In this document: piece by piece, positions 8,264-15,401 of the stretch
How the letters are laid out: every line of letters starts with the position of its first letter
Numbering within the stretch: position 1 is the first letter of the stretch
Position numbers and translations under genes: made by a program
The notes under the pieces: generated by a model
Told to the model about the DNA's origin: nothing
What the model saw: the letters and a program-made list of their open reading frames with translations, nothing else
The model's database searches: none
Assembly (NCBI RefSeq): GCF_006717045.1
Contig: NZ_VFPH01000002.1
Location: 2,108,001 to 2,172,000 of the forward strand
Origin: Pseudonocardia cypriaca
GTDB lineage: Bacteria; Actinomycetota; Actinomycetes; Mycobacteriales; Pseudonocardiaceae
Length of the DNA stretch: 64,000 nt
Direction of reading: 5' to 3'

Positions 8264-8336
8264 GCCGGCGTAGCCCAACGGCAGAGGCGCGATCTTTAGG
8301 TGGTCGACAGTGCGGGTTCGAATCCCGCCGCCGGCA
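8264..8336 (+). tRNA. tRNA with UAG anticodon, short variable loop (Leu-like)
   Basis: A 73-nt cloverleaf. The acceptor stem GCCGGCG pairs perfectly with CGCCGGC (8329-8335), followed by A73. The T arm is GCGGG-TTCGAAT-CCCGC. The anticodon stem CGATC/GGTCG holds the loop TTTAGGT, so the anticodon is UAG, reading CUA/CUN leucine codons. Both the loop and the discriminator A suit tRNA-Leu. Canonical tRNA-Leu has a long class II variable arm, but here only ACAGT joins the anticodon and T arms. The D stem has three good pairs plus a C-A mismatch. CCA is not encoded (CGA follows). It could be a specialised tRNA or a decayed copy. Confidence 0.75.
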
Positions 8337-8342
8337 CGACCC

Positions 8343-8999
8343 TCACTCGTCTGCGGTGGCCGGCAGTGCCGGCCGCCTCGCCGCGATCAGCGCCCCGGTG
8401 AGCCCGACCAGCCCTGAGGTCACCGACACCAGCAGCATCGCCGGGTGCGGGTTCCCACCCACCGCGGCATCGCCCAGGATCACGATCCCGATCGTCCCGG
8501 GCAGGACCCCCAGCACGGTGCCCAGCAGGTAGGGCGCGAAGCGCACACCCGAGAGCGCGGAGGCGTAGTTCATCGCCGAGAACGGCACGGCCGGGATCAA
8601 GCGCAGCGAGACCATCGCGAGCAGGCCCCTCCGGTCCAGCCGCTGGCGCACCCAGGTCATCACGCGGTGGTCGGCGTGCTTGCGGGCGAACCGGCCCCCC
8701 AGCAGCTTGACCAGGAAGAACGCGACGCTGGCGGCCAGCGACGTGCCCGCCACGGCGAGAACCACGCCGGCGATCCCCCCGAACAGCACGCCCGCGGCGA
8801 CCGTGAACACGGTGCGCGGGACGGGGGTGACCGTGACCATGCCCTGCAGCAGCACGAACAGCAGCGGCGCCCAGAGCCCCGCGGCCTGCACGGCCGTGCG
8901 GATGTCCAGCAGGTCGGTGCCCGTCCGGAACAGCAGGAGGGCGACCACGGCGACCACGAGCACACCTGCGCCCGCAGCGGCGATCCGTCCCCAACTCAC
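8343..8999 (-). CDS. TVP38/TMEM64 (DedA-like) membrane protein
   Basis: A 218-residue polytopic membrane protein of the VTT/SNARE-associated group, relatives of which move lipids across membranes. The diagnostic region is VTPVPRTVFTVAAGVLFGG followed by GTSLAASVAFFLVKLLGGRF. Later come VSLRLIPAVPFSAMNYASAL and LGTVLGVLPGTIGIVILG. Five or six hydrophobic helices are apparent. The start ATG is at the expected N-terminal helix. It is convergent with the upstream tRNA and lies close after it. The precise substrate is unknown. Confidence 0.87.
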   Translation of the reverse strand: MSWGRIAAAGAGVLVVAVVALLLFRTGTDLLDIRTAVQAAGLWAPLLFVLLQGMVTVTPVPRTVFTVAAGVLFGGIAGVVLAVAGTSLAASVAFFLVKLLGGRFARKHADHRVMTWVRQRLDRRGLLAMVSLRLIPAVPFSAMNYASALSGVRFAPYLLGTVLGVLPGTIGIVILGDAAVGGNPHPAMLLVSVTSGLVGLTGALIAARRPALPATADE

Positions 9000-9092
9000 C
9001 CGACCGAAGGTACCGGCGAACGGGAGCGGCCCGTCGGGAAGGGTGGTGCTGGATACCGGCCGTTCACCTCAGCGGCAGCTACGGTGCGGTGC

Positions 9093-9491
9093 GTGACAAC
9101 GGAGCAGCCCGCACTCGACCTCGACCCCGACGGCCTCGCCGTTCGCCGCGAGGTGCTCGGGGCCGAGCACGTCGACGCCTCGATCTCCCGCGCCGACGCC
9201 GTCACGGCCGACTTCCAGGAGCTGATCACCCGGTACGCGTGGGGCGGCATCTGGACCCGGCCCGGCCTCGACCGGCGGATGCGCAGCGCCATCACCCTCA
9301 CCGCGCTCGTGGCCCACGGCCACTACACGGAGCTGGAGATGCACCTGCGCGCCGCCCTGCGCAACGGCCTCACCCGCGAGGAGATCGTGGAGGTGCTGCT
9401 CCAGAGCGCGATCTACTGCGGCGTCCCCGCCGCCAACTCCGCCTTCGCCGTGGCCCGCCGTGTCCTGGCGGAACCGGACCCGACGGACTGA
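9093..9491 (+). CDS. 4-carboxymuconolactone decarboxylase-like protein
   Basis: A 132-residue protein of the carboxymuconolactone decarboxylase (CMD/AhpD-like) family. The sequence ELITRYAWGGIWTRPGLDRR, then ITLTALVAHGHYTELEMHL and EEIVEVLLQSAIYCGVPAAN, closely follows PcaC, the enzyme that decarboxylates 4-carboxymuconolactone in the protocatechuate branch of the beta-ketoadipate pathway. No other pca genes are in the window, so the substrate is uncertain. The GTG at 9093 is chosen because upstream in-frame sequence is not protein-like. The gene ends just before a tandem/inverted repeat and converges on rdgB. Confidence 0.82.
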   Translation: MTTEQPALDLDPDGLAVRREVLGAEHVDASISRADAVTADFQELITRYAWGGIWTRPGLDRRMRSAITLTALVAHGHYTELEMHLRAALRNGLTREEIVEVLLQSAIYCGVPAANSAFAVARRVLAEPDPTD

Positions 9492-9501
9492 TCCGCACCC
9501 A

Positions 9502-9610
9502 GACCGCAACTCGCGCACACCCAGAGCGCGACTCGCGGATGTCAGGCGCACCACTCCCGCGAGTCGCGGTCTCAGTGCACGCGAGTCGCGGTCTCAGTGC
9601 ACGCGAGTCG
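9502..9610. repeat. Inverted repeat with 22-bp tandem units, family C
   Basis: A 22-bp unit beginning CGCGAGTCGCGGTCTCAG occurs twice in perfect tandem (9558-9579 and 9580-9601) and partly a third time (9602-9610). The 37-base stretch 9502-9538 is an imperfect reverse complement of 9557-9593, so a large hairpin can form. It fills the space between two convergent genes (stops at 9491 and 9621) and may act as a bidirectional terminator. It is too small and spacer-free to be CRISPR. Confidence 0.8.
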
Positions 9611-9620
9611 GGCCTGCAGG

Positions 9621-10211
9621 TCAGGTCAGGGCGTGCAGGTGGGGCAGGAGGGCGCGCATCGCGCGGCCGCGGTGGGAGGCGGCGTCCTTTTCCTCCGGGC
9701 CGAGCTCGGCGGAGGTGCGCTCCTCGCCGTCGGGAACGAAGATCGGGTCGTAGCCGAAGCCGTTGGTCCCGCGGGGGGCCCGCACGATCCGGCCGGACCA
9801 CTCGCCGTGCACCACGGTCTCCGGCCCGCCCGGCACCACGAGCGCCGCCGCGCAGATGAACGCCGCGCCGCGCCGCTCGTCCGGCACGTCGCCGAGCTGG
9901 CCCAGCAGCAGCTCGAGGTTGGCGAGGTCGTCGCCGTGGCGACCGCACCAGCGCGCCGACAGCACCCCCGGCATCCCGTTCAGCGCATCGACCGCGAGGC
10001 CCGAGTCGTCCGCAACGGACGGCAGGCCCGTGGCGGCGGCGGCGTCCCGCGCCTTGGCGAGCGCGTTCTCGGCGAACGTGGCGCCGGTTTCGGGGGCCTC
10101 CGGGAACTCCGGCACGTCGGCGAGGCCGACGACCTCGACCGGGCCGTCGGCGAGCATCCGGCGCAGCTCGGCGAGCTTGCCCGCGTTGCGGGTGGCGAGC
10201 AGAACCTTCAC
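9621..10211 (-). CDS. rdgB: XTP/dITP pyrophosphatase (RdgB/HAM1)
   Basis: A 196-residue cytosolic house-cleaning nucleotidase that hydrolyses non-canonical purine triphosphates (ITP, dITP, XTP) to monophosphates, keeping them out of DNA and RNA. It starts with the family signature MKVLLATRNAGKLAELRRML and contains TGLPSVADDSGLAVDAL (metal-binding acidic pair) and GTNGFGYDPIFVPDG near the C-terminus. Its ATG overlaps the rph stop by four bases (10208-10211), so it is co-translated with RNase PH, as in M. tuberculosis (Rv1340-Rv1341). Confidence 0.95.
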   Translation of the reverse strand: MKVLLATRNAGKLAELRRMLADGPVEVVGLADVPEFPEAPETGATFAENALAKARDAAAATGLPSVADDSGLAVDALNGMPGVLSARWCGRHGDDLANLELLLGQLGDVPDERRGAAFICAAALVVPGGPETVVHGEWSGRIVRAPRGTNGFGYDPIFVPDGEERTSAELGPEEKDAASHRGRAMRALLPHLHALT

Positions 10212-10960
10212 GAGCGCCCCGGCAGGTCGCGCGGGTAGGGCTGCGCCAGCGCCTCGGTCTGCAGGTCAGACAGCTGCCGGATGCCGGCGAGCGCGATGTC
10301 GAGCATCGAGTCGAGCGTCTTGCGGGTGAACGTGGCTCCCTCGCCGGTGCCCTGCACCTCGATGAGCGTGCCGGTGTCGGTGGCGACGACGTTCGCATCG
10401 ACCTCGGCGCGGGAGTCCTCCTCGTAGGGCAGGTCGAGCCGCACCCGCCCGTCCACCACCCCGACGCTGACGGCCGCGACCTGGCAGGACAGCGGCTTGG
10501 GGTCCGCGAGCGCGCCCTGCGCGCCGAGCCACGTGACGGCGTCGGCCAGCGCCACGTACGCGCCGGTGATCGCGGCGGTGCGGGTGCCGCCGTCGGCCTG
10601 GATGACGTCGCAGTCGAGCGCGATGGTGTTCTCGCCGAGCGCTGCGAGGTCGATGCAGGCGCGCAACGAGCGGCCGATCAGCCTGCTGATCTCGTGCGTG
10701 CGGCCGCCGACGCGACCCTTCACCGACTCGCGGTCGCTGCGGGTGTTCGTGGCCGACGGCAGCATCGCGTACTCCGCCGTGACCCAGCCGAGACCGGATC
10801 CCTTGCGCCAGCGCGGAACGCCCTCCGTGACGCTCGCCGCGCACAGCACCTTCGTGTCCCCGAACTCGACGAGCACCGAGCCCGCCGGGTGCTTCTGGAA
10901 GCCCCTGGTGATCTTCACCGGGCGGAGCTCGTCGTCCGACCTGCCGTCTGCGCGTGTCAC
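10208..10960 (-). CDS. rph: Ribonuclease PH
   Basis: A 250-residue phosphorolytic 3'-5' exoribonuclease that trims tRNA 3' ends and degrades structured RNA, working as a hexameric ring. Recognised from RADGRSDDELRPVKITRGFQ at the start, GSVLVEFGDTKVLCAASV, SGLGWVTAEYAMLP, and GRVGGRTHEISRLIGRSLRA. The later IALDCDVIQADGGTRTAAIT carries the active-site acidic residues. Length is normal for the family. It is coupled to rdgB downstream and probably follows the phosphodiesterase gene in the same long minus-strand unit. Confidence 0.96.
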   Translation of the reverse strand: MTRADGRSDDELRPVKITRGFQKHPAGSVLVEFGDTKVLCAASVTEGVPRWRKGSGLGWVTAEYAMLPSATNTRSDRESVKGRVGGRTHEISRLIGRSLRACIDLAALGENTIALDCDVIQADGGTRTAAITGAYVALADAVTWLGAQGALADPKPLSCQVAAVSVGVVDGRVRLDLPYEEDSRAEVDANVVATDTGTLIEVQGTGEGATFTRKTLDSMLDIALAGIRQLSDLQTEALAQPYPRDLPGRS

Positions 10961-11017
10961 GGAGCCACCCTATGACCCCGCCTGAACCGGACGTCGCGCC
11001 CGCCCGTTGAACGGGAC

Positions 11018-11512
11018 ATGTGGGTCATCGACGGCATCCCGCTGCACCCGCTCGTCGTGCACGCGGTCGTCGTGCTCCTGCCGCTCGCGGCGCTGGGTGC
11101 GGTCGTCATCGCGGTGCGACGCTCGTGGCGGCGCTCGCTCGGCATCCCGGTGCTGCTCATGGCGCTGGCCGGGGTCGCGGCGGTCCCGATGGCCGCCACC
11201 ACGGGCACCCAGCTGCGGGCCGCGCTGGACGTGGACAACCCGTTGCTCGACGTGCACGAGCAGCGCGCCTCGTGGCTGCTGCCGATCGCCCTCGTGTTCC
11301 TCGTGCTCCTGGCCGCCGCCGTGTTCACCGAGATGGCGGCCGTGCGCGCCGAGGTCGGGGCGCACGCCGCTCAGCCGGCCGGCCCCACCCGCCGCCGCGT
11401 GACCACCGGGCTGTCGGTGCTCGCCGCGCTGGCGGGCGTCGCCGTCACCGCCGTCGTCGCGTGGGTCGGCCACGCGGGCTCGGTCGTGGTGTGGCAGGGC
11501 ATCGGCCAGTAG
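11018..11512 (+). CDS. DUF2231-like integral membrane protein
   Basis: A 164-residue membrane protein with four hydrophobic helices. The opening IDGIPLHPLVVHAVVVLLPL has the conserved LHPLxVH pattern of DUF2231, a group with possible haem or redox links but no settled function. The second helix pair is separated by LRAALDVDNPLLDVHEQRAS, and the C-terminal helix ends VGHAGSVVVWQGIG. The ATG at 11018 begins right at the conserved segment. It is divergent from rph and its stop (11510-11512) directly abuts the stop of the convergent phosphodiesterase gene. Confidence 0.72.
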   Translation: MWVIDGIPLHPLVVHAVVVLLPLAALGAVVIAVRRSWRRSLGIPVLLMALAGVAAVPMAATTGTQLRAALDVDNPLLDVHEQRASWLLPIALVFLVLLAAAVFTEMAAVRAEVGAHAAQPAGPTRRRVTTGLSVLAALAGVAVTAVVAWVGHAGSVVVWQGIGQ

Positions 11513-12301
11513 TCAGATGTCGTAGGCGGCGTCGGGCGCCACCAGCTCGACCGGCCCGTCGAAGGCCGCCTTGGCCTCGGCCAGCAGTTCGTCCCCGTCG
11601 AACCAGCTCGGCACGTGGGTGATGAGCAGGCGCCCGACCCCGGCCGCCGCGGCGTGCTCGCCGGCCTGCCGTCCCGACAGGTGCACCCCGGTGGGCGGTT
11701 CGTCTCCCCACTGCGGCATGACGTGCGGCCACGTGGCCTCGCACAGCAGCACGTCGGCGCCTCGGGCGAGCTCCACGAGCGCCGTGCACGGACCGGTGTC
11801 GCCGCTGTAGACGAGGCTCTTCCCGCCCACGTCGATCCGCAGGCCGTACGCCTCGCAGAGGTGGTCGACGCGGCGGGCCGTGAGCGTGGCGGCCCCAACG
11901 CCGGACATCCCGCCGTCGGCGAGCGCGTGGAACGTGAACACGTCGGTGAGGTCGGTCTCGGCCCGCTCGGCGGCCGAGGGGGCGTACGCGGCGGCGAACC
12001 GGTCGGGCGCCTCGGCCGGGGCGTGCACCGGCAGCGGGCGCGCGGCGGGGTCGTACGGCGGGCGCGGGTGGTAGCGGCGGTGCACCACGAGCGATGTGAA
12101 GTCGGCGCAGTGGTCCGGGTGCAGGTGGGAGAAGGCGACGGCGTCGAGCTCCCACGGGTCGAGGTGGCGCTGCAGGGCGCCGAACGTGCCGTTGCCCAGG
12201 TCGAGCACGAGCCGTGCGTCCCCGGTGTCGACGAGGTAGCCGGATGCCGGCGCGTCGGGCCCCGGCCCGCTGCCCGAGCACCCGAGCACGATCAGCCGCA
12301 T
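11513..12301 (-). CDS. Metallo-beta-lactamase-fold phosphodiesterase (Rv1339 type)
   Basis: A 262-residue metallo-beta-lactamase-fold hydrolase. The zinc motif is FSHLHPDHCADF, and further metal ligands are expected at LVYSGDTGPCTAL and LLITHVPSW. By synteny between murI and rph it corresponds to M. tuberculosis Rv1339, which has been reported as an atypical class II cyclic-AMP phosphodiesterase; assignment of that activity here is inference. The ATG at 12301 starts MRLIVLGCSGSGPGPDAPAS, the usual beginning of the fold. The stop abuts the convergent DUF2231-like gene. RNA-processing (tRNase Z-like) activity is a less likely alternative. Confidence 0.85.
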   Translation of the reverse strand: MRLIVLGCSGSGPGPDAPASGYLVDTGDARLVLDLGNGTFGALQRHLDPWELDAVAFSHLHPDHCADFTSLVVHRRYHPRPPYDPAARPLPVHAPAEAPDRFAAAYAPSAAERAETDLTDVFTFHALADGGMSGVGAATLTARRVDHLCEAYGLRIDVGGKSLVYSGDTGPCTALVELARGADVLLCEATWPHVMPQWGDEPPTGVHLSGRQAGEHAAAAGVGRLLITHVPSWFDGDELLAEAKAAFDGPVELVAPDAAYDI

Positions 12302-12311
12302 GCGGCGAACG

Positions 12312-12713
12312 TTAACGCGCGCGTGTGTGCCGCAGCCACCACAGCCCGATGAGGGGGAGCACGAGCGGCACGAAGCCGTAGCCGCGCCCGTACCCGGACC
12401 AGACGGTGTCGTCGGGGAAGTCGCCGCTGTCGAACACGGTGAGCGTTCCGACGGCGAGCACGCCGACGAGCTCGAACACCACGGCTCCCCATGCGAGCCG
12501 GCGGGCGGCGGGCCCGTGACCGGCGAGCCCGATCGTGGCGAGGATGTAGACGACACCGGCGAGCGCCGACAGCAGGTACGGCACGGGCGCCTCGCCGAAC
12601 CGGGTGGCGATCTGCACGCCTGCGCGCGCCGTGGCCGAGAGCGCGAACACCCCGTACACGGCGATCAGCACCCGGCCCGGGCCGGACGACGTGGCGCGCG
12701 CGGCCTCAGGCAC
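12312..12713 (-). CDS. Small membrane protein, unknown function
   Basis: A 133-residue protein with four hydrophobic helices, including IAVYGVFALSATARAGVQIA, YLLSALAGVVYILATIGLAG and FELVGVLAVGTLTVFDSG. It closes with the motif DDTVWSGYGRGYGFVPLVLP and another helix. I have seen this Gly/Tyr-rich pattern in uncharacterised actinobacterial membrane proteins but know no function. The reading frame extends upstream to 12914, but the GTG at 12711-12713 overlaps the preceding gene's end by eight bases and removes Arg/Ser-rich non-protein-like sequence. Probably co-expressed with the phosphodiesterase that follows ten bases later. Confidence 0.72.
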   Translation of the reverse strand: MPEAARATSSGPGRVLIAVYGVFALSATARAGVQIATRFGEAPVPYLLSALAGVVYILATIGLAGHGPAARRLAWGAVVFELVGVLAVGTLTVFDSGDFPDDTVWSGYGRGYGFVPLVLPLIGLWWLRHTRAR

Positions 12714-13068
12714 CGGGCACCCAGAGCCCCTGCAGCCGCCAGACCGCGACGGCCGTGGCGATCGCCCCCACCGCGACGACCGCCCCGCCCCACCGCGTCG
12801 GCTCGGCGGTGGCGAACTGCGTGGCGATGGGGAGCACGCACACGGACACGACGAGGTAGATGAGGAACGTGCTGGTTTCGGGCAGCGCGGTACCGGAGAA
12901 GACCTGCACCGCACCGATCGCGGCCTGCAGCAGGAGCAGCGCGACCACGGCGCCCGCCGCGCGCTTGGTCCACACGTCCGGGGGCCGGTTCAGCACGGTG
13001 AGGACAACGCCGTAGACCGCCAGCGCCACGAGCGCGACCAGGACCACGACGACGAGAGCGCCGATCAC
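12706..13068 (-). CDS. Small membrane protein, unknown function
   Basis: A 120-residue protein made of four predicted transmembrane helices: an N-terminal one starting MIGALVVVVLVALVALAVYG, then a loop RPPDVWTKRAAGA, and three more hydrophobic runs. No catalytic motif is visible. It lies between murI and the phosphodiesterase in a block otherwise conserved with M. tuberculosis, and overlaps the next gene by eight bases. The two probably act together. Its promoter region upstream contains the perfect palindrome at 13095-13149. Confidence 0.7.
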   Translation of the reverse strand: MIGALVVVVLVALVALAVYGVVLTVLNRPPDVWTKRAAGAVVALLLLQAAIGAVQVFSGTALPETSTFLIYLVVSVCVLPIATQFATAEPTRWGGAVVAVGAIATAVAVWRLQGLWVPGA

Positions 13069-13094
13069 GCCGCGACGCTACCCGAGCCGAGCAA

Positions 13095-13149
13095 TCCGAC
13101 GAGCGGCGCGTTCGTCGCCTAGGTTCCGACGAACGCGCCGCTCGTCGGA
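13095..13149. repeat. Perfect 23-bp inverted repeat, family B copy 1
   Basis: The arms 13095-13117 and 13127-13149 are exact reverse complements around the nine-base loop CCTAGGTTC. Each arm begins or ends with CGACGA/TCGTCG and is itself nearly palindromic. The right arm and loop encode the last residues and TAG stop of murI (minus strand), so the element has become part of that gene. A second copy lies at 49598-49648. Confidence 0.9.
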
Positions 13150-13958
13150 AGGGTGTGGAGGCCTGCGACCGCGCCGATCTCGGGACCCAGGAAGCGGCGG
13201 CCCAGTCGGCGGAACGGCTCCGGGTCGCCCGTGGCGAGGAAGCGGTGTGCAGCGGGCGGCGGGCCGGCGGGGTCGCGGGCGAGGTCGTGCTCCATGAGCA
13301 CGCGCACGACGTCCTTGGCCGTCTCGTCCGCGCTGGAGACGAGCGTGACGTCCGGCCCGGCCACGATCTGGAGCACGCCTGCGAGCAGCGGGTAGTGCGT
13401 GCAGCCGAGCACCAGCGTGTCGATCCGCGCCCGCTGCAGCGGCTCCAGGTAGCTCTGCGCGAGCCCGAGCACCTGGCGGCCGCTGGTCATGCCGCGCTCG
13501 ACGAAGTCGACGAACCGCGGGCACGCGACTGCCGTGACCTCCGCGCCGGGCGCGGCGGCGAAGGCGTCCTGGTAGGCGCCCGATGCGATCGTCGCGCTGG
13601 TGCCGATCACGCCGATCCGCCCGCTGCGGGTGGTGGCGACGGCCCGGCGCACCGCCGGCCGCAGCACCTCCACGACCGGCACCGGGTAGCGCTCCCGGAT
13701 GTCGGGCAGGCACGCCGCGGTGGCGGTGTTGCAGGCGACGACGAGCGCCTTGACGCCCTGTTCCATGAGCGCGTCACCGACGGCCAGCGCGTGCCGGCGC
13801 ACGTCGGCGATCCGCAGCGGCCCGTACGGCCCGTGCGCGGTGTCACCGACGTACACGACCTGCTCGGCGGGCAGCTGGTCGATCACCGACCTCGCCACGG
13901 TGAGGCCACCGACGCCGGAGTCGAAGATGCCGATCGGGGCGTCGGGACCGGGGGGCAC
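13119..13958 (-). CDS. murI: Glutamate racemase
   Basis: A 279-residue cytosolic enzyme that converts L-glutamate to D-glutamate for peptidoglycan. Both catalytic cysteine motifs are visible: VVACNTATAACLPD and LVLGCTHYPLLAG. The substrate-binding N-terminus is IGIFDSGVGGLTVARSV, followed by YVGDTAHGPYGPL. The C-terminal residues SGAFVGT and the TAG stop are encoded by the right arm and loop of a perfect palindrome, so the natural C-terminus may have been replaced. The gene lies ten bases after the rhomboid gene, as in the Rv1337-Rv1338 pair of M. tuberculosis. Confidence 0.95.
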   Translation of the reverse strand: MPPGPDAPIGIFDSGVGGLTVARSVIDQLPAEQVVYVGDTAHGPYGPLRIADVRRHALAVGDALMEQGVKALVVACNTATAACLPDIRERYPVPVVEVLRPAVRRAVATTRSGRIGVIGTSATIASGAYQDAFAAAPGAEVTAVACPRFVDFVERGMTSGRQVLGLAQSYLEPLQRARIDTLVLGCTHYPLLAGVLQIVAGPDVTLVSSADETAKDVVRVLMEHDLARDPAGPPPAAHRFLATGDPEPFRRLGRRFLGPEIGAVAGLHTLPTSGAFVGT

Positions 13959-13967
13959 GCGGCGAGT

Positions 13968-14588
13968 TTAGGCGCCGCGCACCGCGCGACGGTCGGCGCG
14001 GGCGGCGAGCCGGGCCGCCAGCAGCCCGGCGAGCGCGCCGAACAGGTGGGCCTGCCACGAGATGCCCGGCTGCCCGGGCAGCACGCCGAACAGGATCCCG
14101 CCCCACACGAGGAAGAGCCCCACCGCCATGAGGATCTGCAGGCCGCTGCGGGCGAAGAAGCCGCGCGTGAGCAGGAAGACCAGCCAGCCGAAGATCAACC
14201 CGGAGGCCCCGATGTGGAAGCCGGAGCCGTAGCCGCCGGTGAGCCACACCCCGAGCCCGCCCAGGATCCAGATCATGGCGGTCACCACCACGAACTGCCG
14301 GACACCTCCGGCCATGGCCAGGAACCCGAGCACGAGGAACGGCACCGTGTTGGCGGCCAGGTGGCCCCAGTCGGCGTGCAGCAGCGGGGCGAACAGCACG
14401 CCGTCGAGCCCGTCGGCCTCGAGCGGCTCGATGCCGTAGTTCCGATCGAGCACGTGGCCGCTGACGACGTCGAACGCCTCGACGACGTACAGCCCGGCCG
14501 TGAACAGCAGCATGAACAGTGCCGAGGTGACCGGGTTGCGCGGCAGCACGCGGGCGGTCCGGCGGGGGGCGGGCGCAGGGGCGGCCAT
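13968..14588 (-). CDS. Rhomboid-family intramembrane serine protease
   Basis: A 206-residue polytopic membrane protein that should cleave substrates within the membrane. The catalytic serine lies in GASGLIFG (Ser129 with the chosen start) and the partner histidine in WQAHLFG (His181). The conserved HLAAN segment supplies Asn80, which helps form the oxyanion hole. About six helices are visible, matching the core rhomboid fold. The ATG at 14588 gives MAAPAPAPRR; the frame is open to 14675 but that extension is not typical. It corresponds to Rv1337 by position between cysM and murI. Confidence 0.9.
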   Translation of the reverse strand: MAAPAPAPRRTARVLPRNPVTSALFMLLFTAGLYVVEAFDVVSGHVLDRNYGIEPLEADGLDGVLFAPLLHADWGHLAANTVPFLVLGFLAMAGGVRQFVVVTAMIWILGGLGVWLTGGYGSGFHIGASGLIFGWLVFLLTRGFFARSGLQILMAVGLFLVWGGILFGVLPGQPGISWQAHLFGALAGLLAARLAARADRRAVRGA

Positions 14589-14725
14589 GCCACCGAGGTT
14601 ACGCAGGCCGAGGCGCTCGGACGAAGCTGTGACCCACGTCACCGTGAGCAACCGGAAGATCATCCCTGCCGTCATCCGATCGGGGCTGCGGCGTGCGGCT
14701 CCGGTGGTCGATCGGGGGACCTCTC

Positions 14726-15391
14726 ATGAACCACGCGATGCGTGCACTCGCCGCCGCGGCGGTGGCCGCAGCGGCACTCCTCCTCGTTCCCGGCGTCGCC
14801 GCCGCCCGCGAGCAGGCCGCCCTGGTGAGCACCGACGCCGACGTCGACGGGGACGGCCTCGCGGAGCCGGTGACGCTCCGGCAGCTCTCGCCGGGCACGC
14901 AGTTGCTGCGCATCGACCTGCCCAGCGGGTACGTCGAGGACCAGGTGCACGGCCTCGACGGCGCGGAGCTGCCGCTGGTCGTGCCGTCCGTGGTGGACGT
15001 CAACGGCGACGGGCGCGATGAGCTGGTCCTCACCCTCGCCCTCGGCGTCAACACCACGACGTTCGAGGTGTGGGGTTTCGACGACGACCGCCTGCACGCG
15101 CTCACCACCGAGGACCGCGCACCGTGGCGCCTCCACTCGGGCGGCGGGCAGTCCGCGATCGCCGAGTACGGGTGCGTCCCGGGGACGCCGGGGCGCCGGC
15201 TGCGCACCGTGCGGGCCGTCATCGACAACGGCGCAACCCGCGACGGAACGCCCCGCTACGACGGCGAGGTGGTGACCTACACCGTCGACGGCGGGGTCGC
15301 GCACCCGGCGGCGACCGACCACCTGGAGAACGTGACGCGTGAGGACCCGCGGGCGCAGGCCGACCCGGCGACCTGCGCGACCGTGGGCTGA
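14726..15391 (+). CDS. Secreted FG-GAP/VCBS-like repeat protein
   Basis: A 221-residue exported protein. The N-terminus has a Sec signal peptide (MNHAMRALAAAAVAAAALLL, cleavage likely after PGVAAA). The mature part contains two calcium-loop motifs, DADVDGDGLAEPV and VDVNGDGRDELVL, typical of FG-GAP/VCBS or integrin-like beta-propeller repeats, though too few for a full propeller. The ATG at 14726 follows GGGGGAC; an upstream in-frame start at 14693 would break the signal peptide. It is the only plus-strand gene inside the minus-strand murI/cysM block. Ligand and role are unknown. Confidence 0.75.
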   Translation: MNHAMRALAAAAVAAAALLLVPGVAAAREQAALVSTDADVDGDGLAEPVTLRQLSPGTQLLRIDLPSGYVEDQVHGLDGAELPLVVPSVVDVNGDGRDELVLTLALGVNTTTFEVWGFDDDRLHALTTEDRAPWRLHSGGGQSAIAEYGCVPGTPGRRLRTVRAVIDNGATRDGTPRYDGEVVTYTVDGGVAHPAATDHLENVTREDPRAQADPATCATVG

Positions 15392-15401
15392 TGCGCGCGG
15401 C

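Noticed and set aside
8264..8336. Amber suppressor tRNA
   Set aside because: The anticodon is UAG, which reads CUA leucine codons; an amber suppressor would need CUA.
9093..9491. Protocatechuate (pca) cluster
   Set aside because: Only the carboxymuconolactone decarboxylase-like gene is present; no other pathway gene is nearby.
9558..9610. Possible CRISPR array
   Set aside because: The 22-bp units abut with no spacers, and there are no cas genes in the window.
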